Shown one piece after another: positions 28,196-36,461 of a stretch of 45,482 nucleotides of DNA (its first letter is position 1; the number at the start of each line of letters is the position of its first letter). Both the position numbers and the translations under genes were made by a program. The stretch is from Bacillota bacterium (GTDB lineage: Bacteria > Bacillota > Limnochordia > JAAZLZ01), in the NCBI GenBank assembly GCA_012522085.1, contig JAAYLE010000120.1, positions 1-45,482 on the forward strand, given 5' to 3'. Below the pieces are notes generated by a model. It did not search any database and had not been told where the DNA came from. It worked only from the letters and a program-made list of their open reading frames with translations.

Positions 28196-28219
28196 TCAAT
28201 AACGCCGCCCGGCTCGCGG

Positions 28220-28624
28220 TCACTCACGCCACCTCTTGCTGATGTCCCCGAGTGGCTTTCCCATCACTTCGGCGCATTGCTGGGGGGTAAACCCCCACCG
28301 CCGCAATATCCGTAATCGGCCGGCATCCCTGCTCCCCCACCTCCTGCCTCGCCAGCTGAGCAGCCTGTCGAGGCGCTGGGTATCGCCTATCACCGTGATC
28401 ACCGCGGGCCATGCACCTTCCCCCCGGCCCACAACAACAGTAATGTGCTTGTCGACAAAGGGCACCCGATAGAGCAGCGTTCCCATCGATACATCGACCT
28501 CATCGGGCAGTCGCTGAAGACGAGAAAGCAGGAAGTCTATGACCGCACCGGCCGGCCAATGAGCCACCCGGCGCTGAAACTGCTTCACAGCGTGGGGAGT
28601 GATGAAAACAGGTTTTGGCACCAT
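28220..28624 (-). CDS. Hypothetical protein, 134 residues
   Basis: A basic protein with an N-terminal ITPHAVKQFQRRV segment, which resembles the start of small nuclease/toxin-like or phage-type hypothetical proteins, and a C-terminal helix-turn-helix-like stretch (FTPQQCAEVMGKPLGDISKRW). Neither allows a firm assignment. ATG 28624 has TAAGGG upstream and is preferred over 28642. It lies 40 bp after dctM on the same strand and may be read through from the TRAP operon. Confidence 0.6.
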   Translation of the reverse strand: MVPKPVFITPHAVKQFQRRVAHWPAGAVIDFLLSRLQRLPDEVDVSMGTLLYRVPFVDKHITVVVGRGEGAWPAVITVIGDTQRLDRLLSWRGRRWGSRDAGRLRILRRWGFTPQQCAEVMGKPLGDISKRWRE

Positions 28625-28664
28625 GGCCCTTACTACTTCCATACTACCAGAACCCTGCCCTCCA

Positions 28665-29945
28665 TTACCCGCGAATCACCGCCGGCAGCCAAGTCAGAAT
28701 CTGCGGGAAGTTGGATATGAGCAAGCAAAAGGCGACTTCCACCGCCAGCAGGGGAAGGATCGGCCTGGTTATCTCTTCGATTTTCAAGTCCGCGATCCCA
28801 CAGGCCACGAAAAGGTTCACAGCCATCGGCGGCGTTATCATTCCCACCGACGTGTTGACGACCATGATGATTCCCAGGGCCAGAGGGTCCAATCCGATGC
28901 GGGATGCCAGCGGAATAAGGATCGGTGCGACCAGGAGGATGATTGCCTGGGTCTCGAGGAACGTTCCTAGGAACAGCAGCAGTATGTTGATGAGGAAGAT
29001 CAACACATACCGATTAGTGGAAATAGCCATCATGGCCCTGGTTACTGAATCGGCAATGCGCCCTGCTGTAATCAGCCAGCTGAAGGAAGATGAAGCGGCA
29101 ATTACAAAGAACACCACTGATGTGCTTATTCCCGCGTTGATAATGATCCGGGGCAAGTCTTTGACTGCGAACTCCCGATAGACGAACAAACCGATGATGA
29201 GGGAGTAGACAACGGCCACCGCTGCCGCCTCCGTCGGCGTAAAGACACCGCCATAAATGCCGCCCAAGACGAGCACGGGCATTAACAAGGCAAAGGCGGC
29301 ATCCCGAGCGGCGGCGAGAATTTCGCGCAAGCTGTAGACGCGGTCGCCCTTAAGCCCCAGCTTCTTGGCCTTCGTCCAGATGCTGAAAGACAGAAGCAAC
29401 GCGATCCCAATGCCGGGCAGCAAACCGGCAAGGAACAGATCGCCGATGGAGCAGCCGGAAACTACACCATAGGTGATCATCGGAATGCTTGGGGGAATGA
29501 TGACGCCCAAGGTGCCGGCCGCAGCGGCAATCGCCGCCGCATAATCCTTCGGATATCCAGCATCGTGCATGGCAGGAATCATAATGCCGCCAATGGACGC
29601 CACTGTCGCCGGATTGGAGCCAGAGATGGCGCCAAAGAAAGCAGAGGAGACTACGGTGATAATGCCAAGTCCGCCGGGCATAGCTCCGATCAGCGTCTTG
29701 GAGAAGTTCACCAGCCGCTTGGAAATGCCGCCCCCCTCCATGAGGCCGCCGGCCAGCATGAAGAAGGGAATGGCCATGAACGGAAAGGAATCCACCGATG
29801 TGAACATGCGCTGAACGACGAGCAGCGGCGGTGTGGCCATGGGTCCAAAGAACAAGGCGATCATCGAAGCCAAACCTAAGGCCACCGCGATAGGAATATT
29901 AAACAACATCAATATCAGGAATGAACCAAATAGCAGAACTCCCAT
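28665..29945 (-). CDS. dctM: TRAP transporter large permease subunit DctM
   Basis: Main membrane-spanning transport subunit, 426 residues and about 12 helices. It shows FMAIPFFMLAGGLMEGGGIS, SSAFFGAISGSNPATVASIG and the second-half repeat MITPPMAVNLFVACGIAD. It couples substrate uptake to an ion gradient. It begins 3 bp after dctQ. The substrate class (C4-dicarboxylates, sugar acids or others) cannot be set from the permease. Confidence 0.95.
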   Translation of the reverse strand: MGVLLFGSFLILMLFNIPIAVALGLASMIALFFGPMATPPLLVVQRMFTSVDSFPFMAIPFFMLAGGLMEGGGISKRLVNFSKTLIGAMPGGLGIITVVSSAFFGAISGSNPATVASIGGIMIPAMHDAGYPKDYAAAIAAAAGTLGVIIPPSIPMITYGVVSGCSIGDLFLAGLLPGIGIALLLSFSIWTKAKKLGLKGDRVYSLREILAAARDAAFALLMPVLVLGGIYGGVFTPTEAAAVAVVYSLIIGLFVYREFAVKDLPRIIINAGISTSVVFFVIAASSSFSWLITAGRIADSVTRAMMAISTNRYVLIFLINILLLFLGTFLETQAIILLVAPILIPLASRIGLDPLALGIIMVVNTSVGMITPPMAVNLFVACGIADLKIEEITRPILPLLAVEVAFCLLISNFPQILTWLPAVIRG

Positions 29946-29948
29946 CCT

Positions 29949-30443
29949 CTACCCCTCCTGACCCTTGGCGGCCACTACTTGTCGATCCCTAGCGGCTATT
30001 ACTTCAATTAGTTTCTGCACCGCCCTGATGGTCATCAGCCCAATCCCAACAGGGACGGCAGCGTAAGCAAAGTAAATGGGGATCTCAAGGGCCGGTGAAA
30101 TCTGTCCCGTTGCTTTTTGGTTTCGGAGTATCTGAGCAGCAAAAATGATCACGAGCACGTTGAACAGGATGATGATCAGGTATCGGAGGGCATCAAGGAC
30201 CCAGTGCCACTTTCGCGGCAGCGATGAGACGAAGGCCTCAACGCCAAGGTGAGAGCCTCTTTTCAGCCCGGCCGAGGCCCCGATATAAGCCAGCCAGACC
30301 ATCATGTACCTGGCCGCCTCCTCTCCCCAGGGGATCGGGTAGAAGAATACGTAGCGGGCCATCGTAGTAACGAAGACAAGGATGCTCATGGCGCTTAGAA
30401 GGACTATGATGGCATAGTGTTCAAAGCGATCCAATAACCGCAT
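29949..30443 (-). CDS. dctQ: TRAP transporter small permease subunit DctQ
   Basis: Membrane protein of 164 residues with four predicted helices and the conserved PWGEEAARYMMVWLAYIGAS motif. It partners with DctM. CAAGGAGGTGCCC precedes the start. A 12-bp perfect hairpin separates it from dctP. Confidence 0.92.
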   Translation of the reverse strand: MRLLDRFEHYAIIVLLSAMSILVFVTTMARYVFFYPIPWGEEAARYMMVWLAYIGASAGLKRGSHLGVEAFVSSLPRKWHWVLDALRYLIIILFNVLVIIFAAQILRNQKATGQISPALEIPIYFAYAAVPVGIGLMTIRAVQKLIEVIAARDRQVVAAKGQEG

Positions 30444-30463
30444 AGGGCACCTCCTTGATTAGA

Positions 30464-30492
30464 TGGGGTCTCACCCCGCCGGTGAGACCCCA
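30464..30492 (-). other. Intercistronic hairpin between dctP and dctQ
   Basis: Perfect 12-bp stem TGGGGTCTCACC / GGTGAGACCCCA with a 5-nt loop and no T-tract. It lies in the 62-bp gap between receptor and permease genes. It probably stabilises dctP mRNA or partly attenuates permease expression, giving more receptor than permease. Confidence 0.65.
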
Positions 30493-30505
30493 TAGACGGC
30501 GATAA

Positions 30506-31480
30506 CTAGTAGCCCCGCAAGGCCCTGATGACGTCAGCGCCAATCTCAGCCTCGAATTCCTCGTAGACGGGCTGCACGGCTTTTTCAAAGGCATCCAAAT
30601 CTGGGTAGGTTACCTCCATCCCGGCTGCCTTCAGCTCCGCCACAAGGCTGGCCTCTAGATCTATACAGTACTGGCGCTCCCAGTCGCGGGCTTCGATAGC
30701 CGCTTCCTGAATGGCCTGCTGCTGCTCGGGCGTCAAGCTGTTAAAGAACCGCTGACCGATGAGCAGCGCCGCAGGTGCATAGAAGTGCCCCGTCAAGGCC
30801 AGATGCTTCTGGACCTCGTAGAACTTGGATGTCTGGATGATGACCAACGGATTCTCCTGCCCGTCCACAGTCCTTTGCTGAAGGGCGGTGAAAAGCTCGC
30901 CAAAGGGCATGGGCACCGGAGCAGCTCCAAGGACCCTGAACGTAGCCATATGCACGGGGTTTTCCATAAGTCGGATCTTAAGGCCCGCCACGTCCTCCGG
31001 CCGTTCGATGGGCCGTCTACTGTTGGTCAGCATACGGAAGCCATTCTCCCAGAAAGCCAAGGTCTTGATGCCTTTGTCCTCCAGGGACTTGGCCATCATG
31101 TCCCCTAGTTCGCCATCGAGGGCTGCGTAGGCAGTGGCCCTGTCTTTCACGATGAACGGCAGGTCAAACACCAAGAACTGCTTAGAAAAGTTGGCCAGGG
31201 GAGCAGTGGAAACCAAAGTCGCTTCCAAAGTCCCGAGGATGACGCCTTCGATAGCATCCCGCTCGCTGCCTAACTGGGAGCTGTGGAATATCTGAACCTC
31301 TACTTCGCCGTTGGTCTTCTCGGCAATTAGTTCCGCAAAATACTCAAGACCTTTGTGATAGTGGGAATCGGGTGCTAGGGTATGGTTCAGCCGAATAATC
31401 TTAGGTGCACCCAAAACCGGCGCAATGCCCAACCCGAGGATACAGACAACCAATGTCAGCACAAGGCAAAGTCTCTTCAT
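30506..31480 (-). CDS. dctP: TRAP transporter DctP-family substrate-binding protein
   Basis: Extracytoplasmic receptor. Signal peptide (MKRLCLVLTLVVCILGLGIAPVLGA), then DctP features: LNHTLAPDSHYHKGLEYFAELI, GLKIRLMENPVHMATFRVLGAAPVPMPFGELFTALQ, with the Arg that binds the substrate carboxylate, and VDGQENP. Start ATG 31480 follows GGGAGGGAGAC; the track start 31513 is upstream of the signal. First clear gene of the dctPQM operon. Confidence 0.93.
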   Translation of the reverse strand: MKRLCLVLTLVVCILGLGIAPVLGAPKIIRLNHTLAPDSHYHKGLEYFAELIAEKTNGEVEVQIFHSSQLGSERDAIEGVILGTLEATLVSTAPLANFSKQFLVFDLPFIVKDRATAYAALDGELGDMMAKSLEDKGIKTLAFWENGFRMLTNSRRPIERPEDVAGLKIRLMENPVHMATFRVLGAAPVPMPFGELFTALQQRTVDGQENPLVIIQTSKFYEVQKHLALTGHFYAPAALLIGQRFFNSLTPEQQQAIQEAAIEARDWERQYCIDLEASLVAELKAAGMEVTYPDLDAFEKAVQPVYEEFEAEIGADVIRALRGY

Positions 31481-31665
31481 TATTTGTCTCCCTCCCCATT
31501 GATATGCTTCCAACGACGGCCTTCAGTCTTAGCAAGCACCACCTCCCCCACAGCTTCCTGCAACACTAGTGGCCGCACCGCCTTCTCCTGATGGCATTGC
31601 TGCCACCTTGTGAAAATCATGTCAAACTGTTCGCCTATTATAATAACTTTCCTTGTATTATACAT
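31480..31665 (-). CDS. Possible 61-residue ORF coupled to dctP
   Basis: Open frame starting MYNTRKVIIIGEQFD with its TAA overlapping the dctP ATG by one nucleotide (TAATG). GAAGG lies 5 nt before its ATG. No family is recognised. It overlaps the best -10 candidates of the operon, so it may simply be leader sequence. Confidence 0.25.
   Translation of the reverse strand: MYNTRKVIIIGEQFDMIFTRWQQCHQEKAVRPLVLQEAVGEVVLAKTEGRRWKHINGEGDK
31637..31662 (-). promoter_or_regulatory. Candidate promoter region of the dctPQM operon
   Basis: Two perfect TATAAT hexamers on the minus strand at 31637-31642 and 31657-31662, 20 bp apart, in an AT-rich stretch upstream of dctP. Neither has a clear -35 partner. 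Confidence 0.45.
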
Positions 31666-31784
31666 TTAACCTTCACCACCTAAATTCCTCCCTGTTTGGC
31701 CACCTCCAGGCACAGACGCGTCAGCGCCCCTTCCATAGAGGAAATAGCGGCTGGTCGGAGAATCTTGGTCTGGGTGATGCAGCA

Positions 31785-32390
31785 ATGAGTATCAGGGTTG
31801 TCTTTATCGGCGACTCCATTACTGAATCGGGCAGGTTTTTTGATGAGGAGGGTTTGGGAACAGGATATGTCCGCTTAATTCGCGATCTTTGCGCGGCGAG
31901 GCACCCCCACCTGGATTTCGAGTGGCTAAACCGGGGGGTAAGCGGTGATGCCATCTGCCACCTGGAGTCGAGATGGAAAAGGGATGCCATCGAGACAAGA
32001 CCCGATTGGCTGTCCATCTCCATTGGCATCAACGACGTATGGAATCAGCTTGACGGCCGGGAGCCAAGGATTACGGCGGAAACATATGAGGACACCTATC
32101 GGAAGCTTCTCGATCGGGTCGCCGGGGTTAAGCTGATCTTGATGGAGCCTTCCCTGCTCGGAGAAGATCCCGCCAGCCAAGGAAATCGGATGCTTAGGCC
32201 CTACGTGGACTGCGTCCAGCGTTTGGCGCGGGAATACGGGGCCATTCTAGTGCCCATCCATGCCGCCTGTCTCAACTATCTCCAACACCGCCGCAGCCCT
32301 GCCCTCACCGTCGATGGCGTTCACCTGGCCGGTCCGGGCAATGCCCTCTTTGCCGCGGAATGGCTGAGGGCAGTGAACCTTTGGGACTAG
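31785..32390 (+). CDS. SGNH/GDSL-type esterase or lipase
   Basis: Probable serine hydrolase of 201 residues. Block I is VFIGDSITESG with the nucleophile Ser, block II NRGVSGDA with the oxyanion Gly, block III SIGINDVW with Asn, and block V DGVHLAGPG with catalytic Asp and His. Start ATG 31785 (MSIRVV) follows GGGTGATGCAGCA and removes an unlikely N-terminal extension. No signal peptide, so intracellular. The substrate is unknown; many relatives remove acetyl groups from sugars. It is divergent from dctP. Confidence 0.9.
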   Translation: MSIRVVFIGDSITESGRFFDEEGLGTGYVRLIRDLCAARHPHLDFEWLNRGVSGDAICHLESRWKRDAIETRPDWLSISIGINDVWNQLDGREPRITAETYEDTYRKLLDRVAGVKLILMEPSLLGEDPASQGNRMLRPYVDCVQRLAREYGAILVPIHAACLNYLQHRRSPALTVDGVHLAGPGNALFAAEWLRAVNLWD

Positions 32391-32404
32391 GGAAGGAATA
32401 CGGA

Positions 32405-32431
32405 GCGGTTGAGACCACTTGCTCAGACCGC
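32405..32431. terminator. Hairpin between convergent SGNH and hepT genes
   Basis: GCGGT-TGAG / CTCA-ACCGC with one bulge and no T-tract on either strand. Weak terminator candidate. Confidence 0.35.
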
Positions 32432-32455
32432 CATAGCTTGCGGCATGGGGCGTCC

Positions 32456-33397
32456 CTACATTTGTCGGCAGAGAATGAACTGACTGATTGCCCTCAGGGT
32501 CCGATGGTTCTTCCCAGGGAGAAGGTCGAGATAGCCTAGGGCAGCGAGAGCGTAACGGCGGGCGGCCTTCCAGGAACGTTCGATGGCCCCGCTTTGCTTT
32601 GCCCAGTCGGCAAGGAGGTTGGGCTCATGAAGGTGGTCTTGAACTAGTGACCCCCAATGGGGATCGTCAAGGAGGTAAAGGACGGGGAGGGTCAACACGC
32701 CGGCGGCCAGATCCTGCCCCGTCGCTTTGCCGAGGAGGCGGGCCTCTCCCTGCAAGTCAAGAAGATCATCTACTAACTGAAATGCCATCCCAATGTTCAG
32801 CCCGTAAGCGGCCAACGCCTCGACCTCAGAAGCTGAAGCTCCGCCGAGCAAGGCTCCTGCCCGGCAGCAGGCGGAAAAAAAGCGGGCTGTTTTTTGCTCG
32901 ACCCGTTTGAGATAGGCCGCTAGAGCCTGATTCGGGTTGAACCGGCTGCAAAGCTGGTCCAGCTCCCCTGTGCACATGTCCGCCACCACGCCGGCCATGA
33001 TGCCGATCATCTGCCGATCGGTGTCAAGCAGGAGATGAAGGGCTTCGGCAAGGAGATAATCTCCCACCAGGACTGCCGCCTTGTCACCCCACAGGTGATT
33101 GACTGTGGGGCCGTTTCGACGGACGCTGGCCTCATCCACCACATCATCGTGGAGCAAAGCGGCTGTATGGATGAGCTCCGCGGCTCCCGCCACCAGGATT
33201 GCCTGGGGAGGAATGGACCCAAACAGAGAGCAGGACATGATAACCAACAAGGGCCGGAGTCGCTTGCCGCTCCGATGATTAAGATAGGCCAGGATCTCCT
33301 TCGCAGGGCTCTCGGCCCTTTGCTCCACCCGGCGAATTACTTCCTCCACCTTGCCCAGCGCAGGAGCGTAAGAGGCGATGACCTCCTCCAAATCCAT
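32456..33397 (-). CDS. hepT: Polyprenyl diphosphate synthase (HepT-like)
   Basis: Trans-prenyl chain-elongating enzyme, 313 residues. First Asp-rich motif LLHDDVVDEASVRRNGPTVN, second LVDDLLD. A small residue (Ala) five positions before the first motif fits a long-chain product. Placement 2 bp after menG suggests the product is the menaquinone side chain, as in the Bacillus hepS-menG-hepT arrangement; hepS is not present here. Its start has AAGGAAAG. Confidence 0.9.
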   Translation of the reverse strand: MDLEEVIASYAPALGKVEEVIRRVEQRAESPAKEILAYLNHRSGKRLRPLLVIMSCSLFGSIPPQAILVAGAAELIHTAALLHDDVVDEASVRRNGPTVNHLWGDKAAVLVGDYLLAEALHLLLDTDRQMIGIMAGVVADMCTGELDQLCSRFNPNQALAAYLKRVEQKTARFFSACCRAGALLGGASASEVEALAAYGLNIGMAFQLVDDLLDLQGEARLLGKATGQDLAAGVLTLPVLYLLDDPHWGSLVQDHLHEPNLLADWAKQSGAIERSWKAARRYALAALGYLDLLPGKNHRTLRAISQFILCRQM

Positions 33398-33399
33398 GG

Positions 33400-34104
33400 C
33401 TAACTTCCTTTCCTTCCCAGGTGAATCACGGCCAGACCGCCAAGAAGAGGGTAATATTCCACGGCAGCTAGGCCGGCTTCCTTGCCCAGCCGGGCGATTT
33501 CCTCCGGAGGTGGATGGTTGAAGATAGAGGCAGCCAAGTATTCATAGGCCGGTGGATGAGATGAGAACCGGCGGCCAAGCCACGGGATCACTCGCATCAG
33601 ATAGGACCGGAGCCAGGAAGGCTGGGGTACGGACAGCTCCAGGGACAGCAGCTTGCCTCCCGGCTTTAGGATCCGCACCATCTCCCCCAGCCCTCTAGCA
33701 ATATCGGTCAAATTGCGCAGACCAAAGGCGATGGTTGCACAGTCAGCGTAGTCATCGGGCAGATCCAGCCCCAGGGCATCCCCTTCGATAAAGGAGCAGA
33801 TGTGTCCTTGGGGATGGGAAGCGGCCTTTCGGCGAGCTATGGCCAGCATTTGTGGACAAAAATCAACCCCCACCACTCTACCATTCGGTTCCACTCGGCC
33901 AGCAAGCAGAAGGGCCATGTCCCCAGTCCCCGTAGCTACATCAACGACCAAATCACCCGGATTTGGCCGGAGCATGTTCACCGCGGCCTGCCGCCACCTT
34001 CTGTGGGCGCCGAGACTCATCAGGTTGTTCAACAGATCGTATCTGGCGGCAACCCGGGTGAACATACCTTGGATCGAACCTTCACCTTCGATCAAGTGCA
34101 TCAC
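33400..34104 (-). CDS. menG: Demethylmenaquinone methyltransferase (UbiE/MenG)
   Basis: SAM-dependent C-methyltransferase of quinone synthesis. MFTRVAARYDLLNNLMSLG and VVDVATGTGDMALLLAG (SAM loop), then ATIAFGLRNLTD and a C-terminal segment LGGLAVIHLGRK are typical of the family, and 234 residues is the normal size. Starts GTG 34104 or ATG 34101; the ribosome binding site is weak. It follows rex by 17 bp, so redox control of quinone synthesis is possible. Confidence 0.9.
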   Translation of the reverse strand: MMHLIEGEGSIQGMFTRVAARYDLLNNLMSLGAHRRWRQAAVNMLRPNPGDLVVDVATGTGDMALLLAGRVEPNGRVVGVDFCPQMLAIARRKAASHPQGHICSFIEGDALGLDLPDDYADCATIAFGLRNLTDIARGLGEMVRILKPGGKLLSLELSVPQPSWLRSYLMRVIPWLGRRFSSHPPAYEYLAASIFNHPPPEEIARLGKEAGLAAVEYYPLLGGLAVIHLGRKGS

Positions 34105-34121
34105 CTGCAGAGGAAATCAAA

Positions 34122-34763
34122 CTAGCTTGATAAGTAATAAGCTAGTCGCTGAAGCTCTAGACTTACATCGGCGTTGGCCACGTGGACTCCTTCGGGAACG
34201 GTCAGCTGAACGGGCGCAAAGTTCAAAATAGCCTTGACTCCGGCGGCAACCAGCTGATCCGCAACCACCTGGGCTGAACTGGAGGGAACGGTCACAATTG
34301 CAATCTTGATTCCCTTTTCCGCCACTTGTTCTTCAAGGTCCTCCATGGCCCAGATGGGAATCCCATCTACATTCCCACCGATCTTGTTCGGGGATGAGTC
34401 GAACAAGGCGACTATATGCAGATTGAACGACGCTTCTTCTTCGTAGCGCTGGCGGGCGTAGCGCACCAATGCGGAGCCGAGACTACCTACACCTACCAAA
34501 GCTACCGGGATCTCCTTGTCCAAGTTGAGGATTCGGCGAAGTTCACCGGCGAGGTAGGCTATCTCATAACCAACGCCTTGCTTGCCAAACTCCCCGAACC
34601 AGCCCAAATCTTTTCGCACCAATGCCGGGCTAACTCCAGCCTGGTCTCCCAACTCTTGGGAGGAAATCAGCTTAACGTCAGGATCCCGGCTCACCTCTTC
34701 CAAGACCCGCAGGTAGAGGGGCAGACGCCGGATCACTGCGTCAGAAATCTTGCTCCACCGCAT
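34122..34763 (-). CDS. rex: Redox-sensing transcriptional repressor Rex
   Basis: Dimeric repressor that reads the NADH/NAD ratio. N-terminal winged helix (AVIRRLPLYLRVLEE; AGVSPALVRKDLGWFGEFGKQGVGY) and C-terminal Rossmann domain (VALVGVGSLGSALVRY). ATG 34763 follows AAAGGAGGCTAGCA, giving 213 residues; the track start 34796 is not supported. Rex commonly controls fermentative and NADH-consuming genes; targets here could include the formate dehydrogenase, but I see no clear Rex box. Confidence 0.95.
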   Translation of the reverse strand: MRWSKISDAVIRRLPLYLRVLEEVSRDPDVKLISSQELGDQAGVSPALVRKDLGWFGEFGKQGVGYEIAYLAGELRRILNLDKEIPVALVGVGSLGSALVRYARQRYEEEASFNLHIVALFDSSPNKIGGNVDGIPIWAMEDLEEQVAEKGIKIAIVTVPSSSAQVVADQLVAAGVKAILNFAPVQLTVPEGVHVANADVSLELQRLAYYLSS

Positions 34764-34896
34764 TGCTAGCCTCCTTTCGACAAGTGATTGCTCCACTCCA
34801 TGGGAATGCTCCCTTCAGGGGTGATCTGTCGATGCCCATTGGAAGCATTATTCTCGGCAATCGCTTCAACTCCTTCTTTATTTATAACCACGTTTT

Positions 34897-35376
34897 TTAA
34901 CGATGATAGGGCTCCCCCCGCAAGATGGTGGCTGCCCGATAGAGCTGCTCAAGAAGCATGAGACGAAACAGCTGATGGGGAAAGGTAAGGGGAGAAAAGG
35001 ATAGACACAGATCGGCCCGGTCCAGCACCTCAGAGCTGAGACCTAGGGAACCGCCGATGAGGAAAGCGAATTTGCTTTGCCCCCGGACTATTAGATCTCC
35101 CATCAGCTTGGCCAGTTCCGGCGAAGAATAGAGCTGTCCCTGCGGGGTCAAGGCGACGACAAAGGAATCTGGAGGAACCGCGGCCAACAGCCGCTCGCCC
35201 TCCGCCTTCAACACCTGCTCCGTCTGTCCTGGACTCAGAGGATCCCGATAGCTTTCCTCCTTTATCTCCCGGATGACGAAGCGTCCGTAGGCCCGGAGCC
35301 GCTTCAGATAGTGACCGATGCCGACAGCAATGTAGGCCTCTCGGATCTTGCCGACGGCAATGATGTATACATGCAA
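34897..35376 (-). CDS. rlmH: 23S rRNA pseudouridine-1915 N3-methyltransferase
   Basis: SPOUT-family methyltransferase acting on 70S ribosomes. 159 residues with FLIGGSLGLSSEVLDRA and the C-terminal SPLTFPHQLFRLMLLEQLYRAATILRGEPYH, which is diagnostic. Start TTG 35376 after GGAGTGAGG. It lies 7 bp after htrA. Confidence 0.96.
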   Translation of the reverse strand: MHVYIIAVGKIREAYIAVGIGHYLKRLRAYGRFVIREIKEESYRDPLSPGQTEQVLKAEGERLLAAVPPDSFVVALTPQGQLYSSPELAKLMGDLIVRGQSKFAFLIGGSLGLSSEVLDRADLCLSFSPLTFPHQLFRLMLLEQLYRAATILRGEPYHR

Positions 35377-35383
35377 AGACGCC

Positions 35384-36445
35384 TCACTCCAACACTACTT
35401 CCAATTCGATCGGTTTGGCATCCCGGATGAGGACCAATCGCAGGGAAGCGCCAAACCCGGCCCTTTGCGCCAGGTCCGCCATCTCCTCGATGGAGTCAAT
35501 TTTCTGTCCGTTCACTTCCACGATCACATCCCCAGGCTGGATGCCTCCCTTGGCCGCAGGCGTGTCGGACATCACCCGCAGCACATAGGCCCCCCGGGTC
35601 GTCCCCAGGGAAATCCCCTGCTGCTCCTCTAGGGCTTCAGCGATCTGGGGAGTCAAGGTCCCCCCTACCACGCCAAGTCTGATTACTTTGCCATGTTCGA
35701 GGAGTTGATCGATGATCCCTTTAGCCAGATCGATGGGAATAGCAAAACCGATCCCTTGGGCGGGACGAAACACAGCGGTATTGATCCCGACCACCTTCCC
35801 TTCGCGATCGAGGAGAGGCCCGCCCGAATTGCCCGGGTTGATGGCCGCATCCGTTTGGATCATCCCCGTCAGATCAAAGTCCCGTTCGGGATGAACGCTG
35901 ATGTCCCTGCCCAACGCGCTGACAACGCCGGTGGTCACCGAGTTGTCAAAGCGGAAGGGATTGCCAATGGCCACCACGTTCTGGCCGACCTTGAGCTGGC
36001 TGGAGCTTCCCAGCTCCGCAACGGGCAGGTCTTGGCCCTCAATTTTGACCACAGCCAAATCAGTATAGGGATCCCGCCCAATCAATTCGCCGGCCATCTC
36101 CCTGCCATCGGGAAGAAAGACGCTAATCTCCCGCGCGTCGGCCACCACGTGATTGTTAGTCACGATGTAGCCGTCGGGATGGAAGATGACCCCTGACCCC
36201 ACCCCCTCTTCTTCCTGCCGCACTTGGAAGAAAAACTGGTCCAGGACTACCTCCCGCGTGGCGACCAGCTTCACCACTGCCGGCCCCACCCTTTGGACGA
36301 TGTCAACCACCGTGTCCTCCCAAGTAGGCGCAGCCACAGCCGCCTGGAAGGGCTGTTCGGTCAGCAGCGAGGCGGACAAATTCCCCGCCAGCACCCCCGC
36401 GGCCAGGCACACTGCCGCTAGCAGCACCCAACGTCCCTTCGCCAC
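35384..36445 (-). CDS. htrA: HtrA/DegP-type serine protease with PDZ domain
   Basis: Membrane-anchored envelope protease for damaged proteins. N-terminal transmembrane anchor (about 5-27), trypsin-like domain with catalytic His (TNNHVVAD), Asp (TDLAVVK) and Ser (NPGNSGGPLL), and one C-terminal PDZ domain (about 250-350; GGIQPGDVIVEVNG). Start GTG 36445 follows GGAGGGACTAA. 353 residues fits one-PDZ members. Lies 16 bp after the phosphohexomutase gene. Confidence 0.95.
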   Translation of the reverse strand: MAKGRWVLLAAVCLAAGVLAGNLSASLLTEQPFQAAVAAPTWEDTVVDIVQRVGPAVVKLVATREVVLDQFFFQVRQEEEGVGSGVIFHPDGYIVTNNHVVADAREISVFLPDGREMAGELIGRDPYTDLAVVKIEGQDLPVAELGSSSQLKVGQNVVAIGNPFRFDNSVTTGVVSALGRDISVHPERDFDLTGMIQTDAAINPGNSGGPLLDREGKVVGINTAVFRPAQGIGFAIPIDLAKGIIDQLLEHGKVIRLGVVGGTLTPQIAEALEEQQGISLGTTRGAYVLRVMSDTPAAKGGIQPGDVIVEVNGQKIDSIEEMADLAQRAGFGASLRLVLIRDAKPIELEVVLE

Positions 36446-36461
36446 TTAGTCCCTCCACCTT

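Larger units (their letters stand above)
27646..28219. other. Intergenic region with a weak plus-strand ORF and a terminator
   Basis: About 570 bp. A possible plus-strand promoter (TTGACA at 27738-27743, 17-bp spacer, GATTCT) is followed by an open frame (27780 or 27822 to 28142) that I do not recognise, and by a strong terminator at 28165. A second TTGACA occurs near 28054. The region may carry a small RNA, a decayed gene or an unknown short gene. Confidence 0.35.

Noticed and set aside
34797-34896. Small minus-strand TTG frame preceded by AAGAAGGAG between rex and rlmH
   Set aside because: It runs into the rex gene out of frame and has no recognisable product; likely chance.
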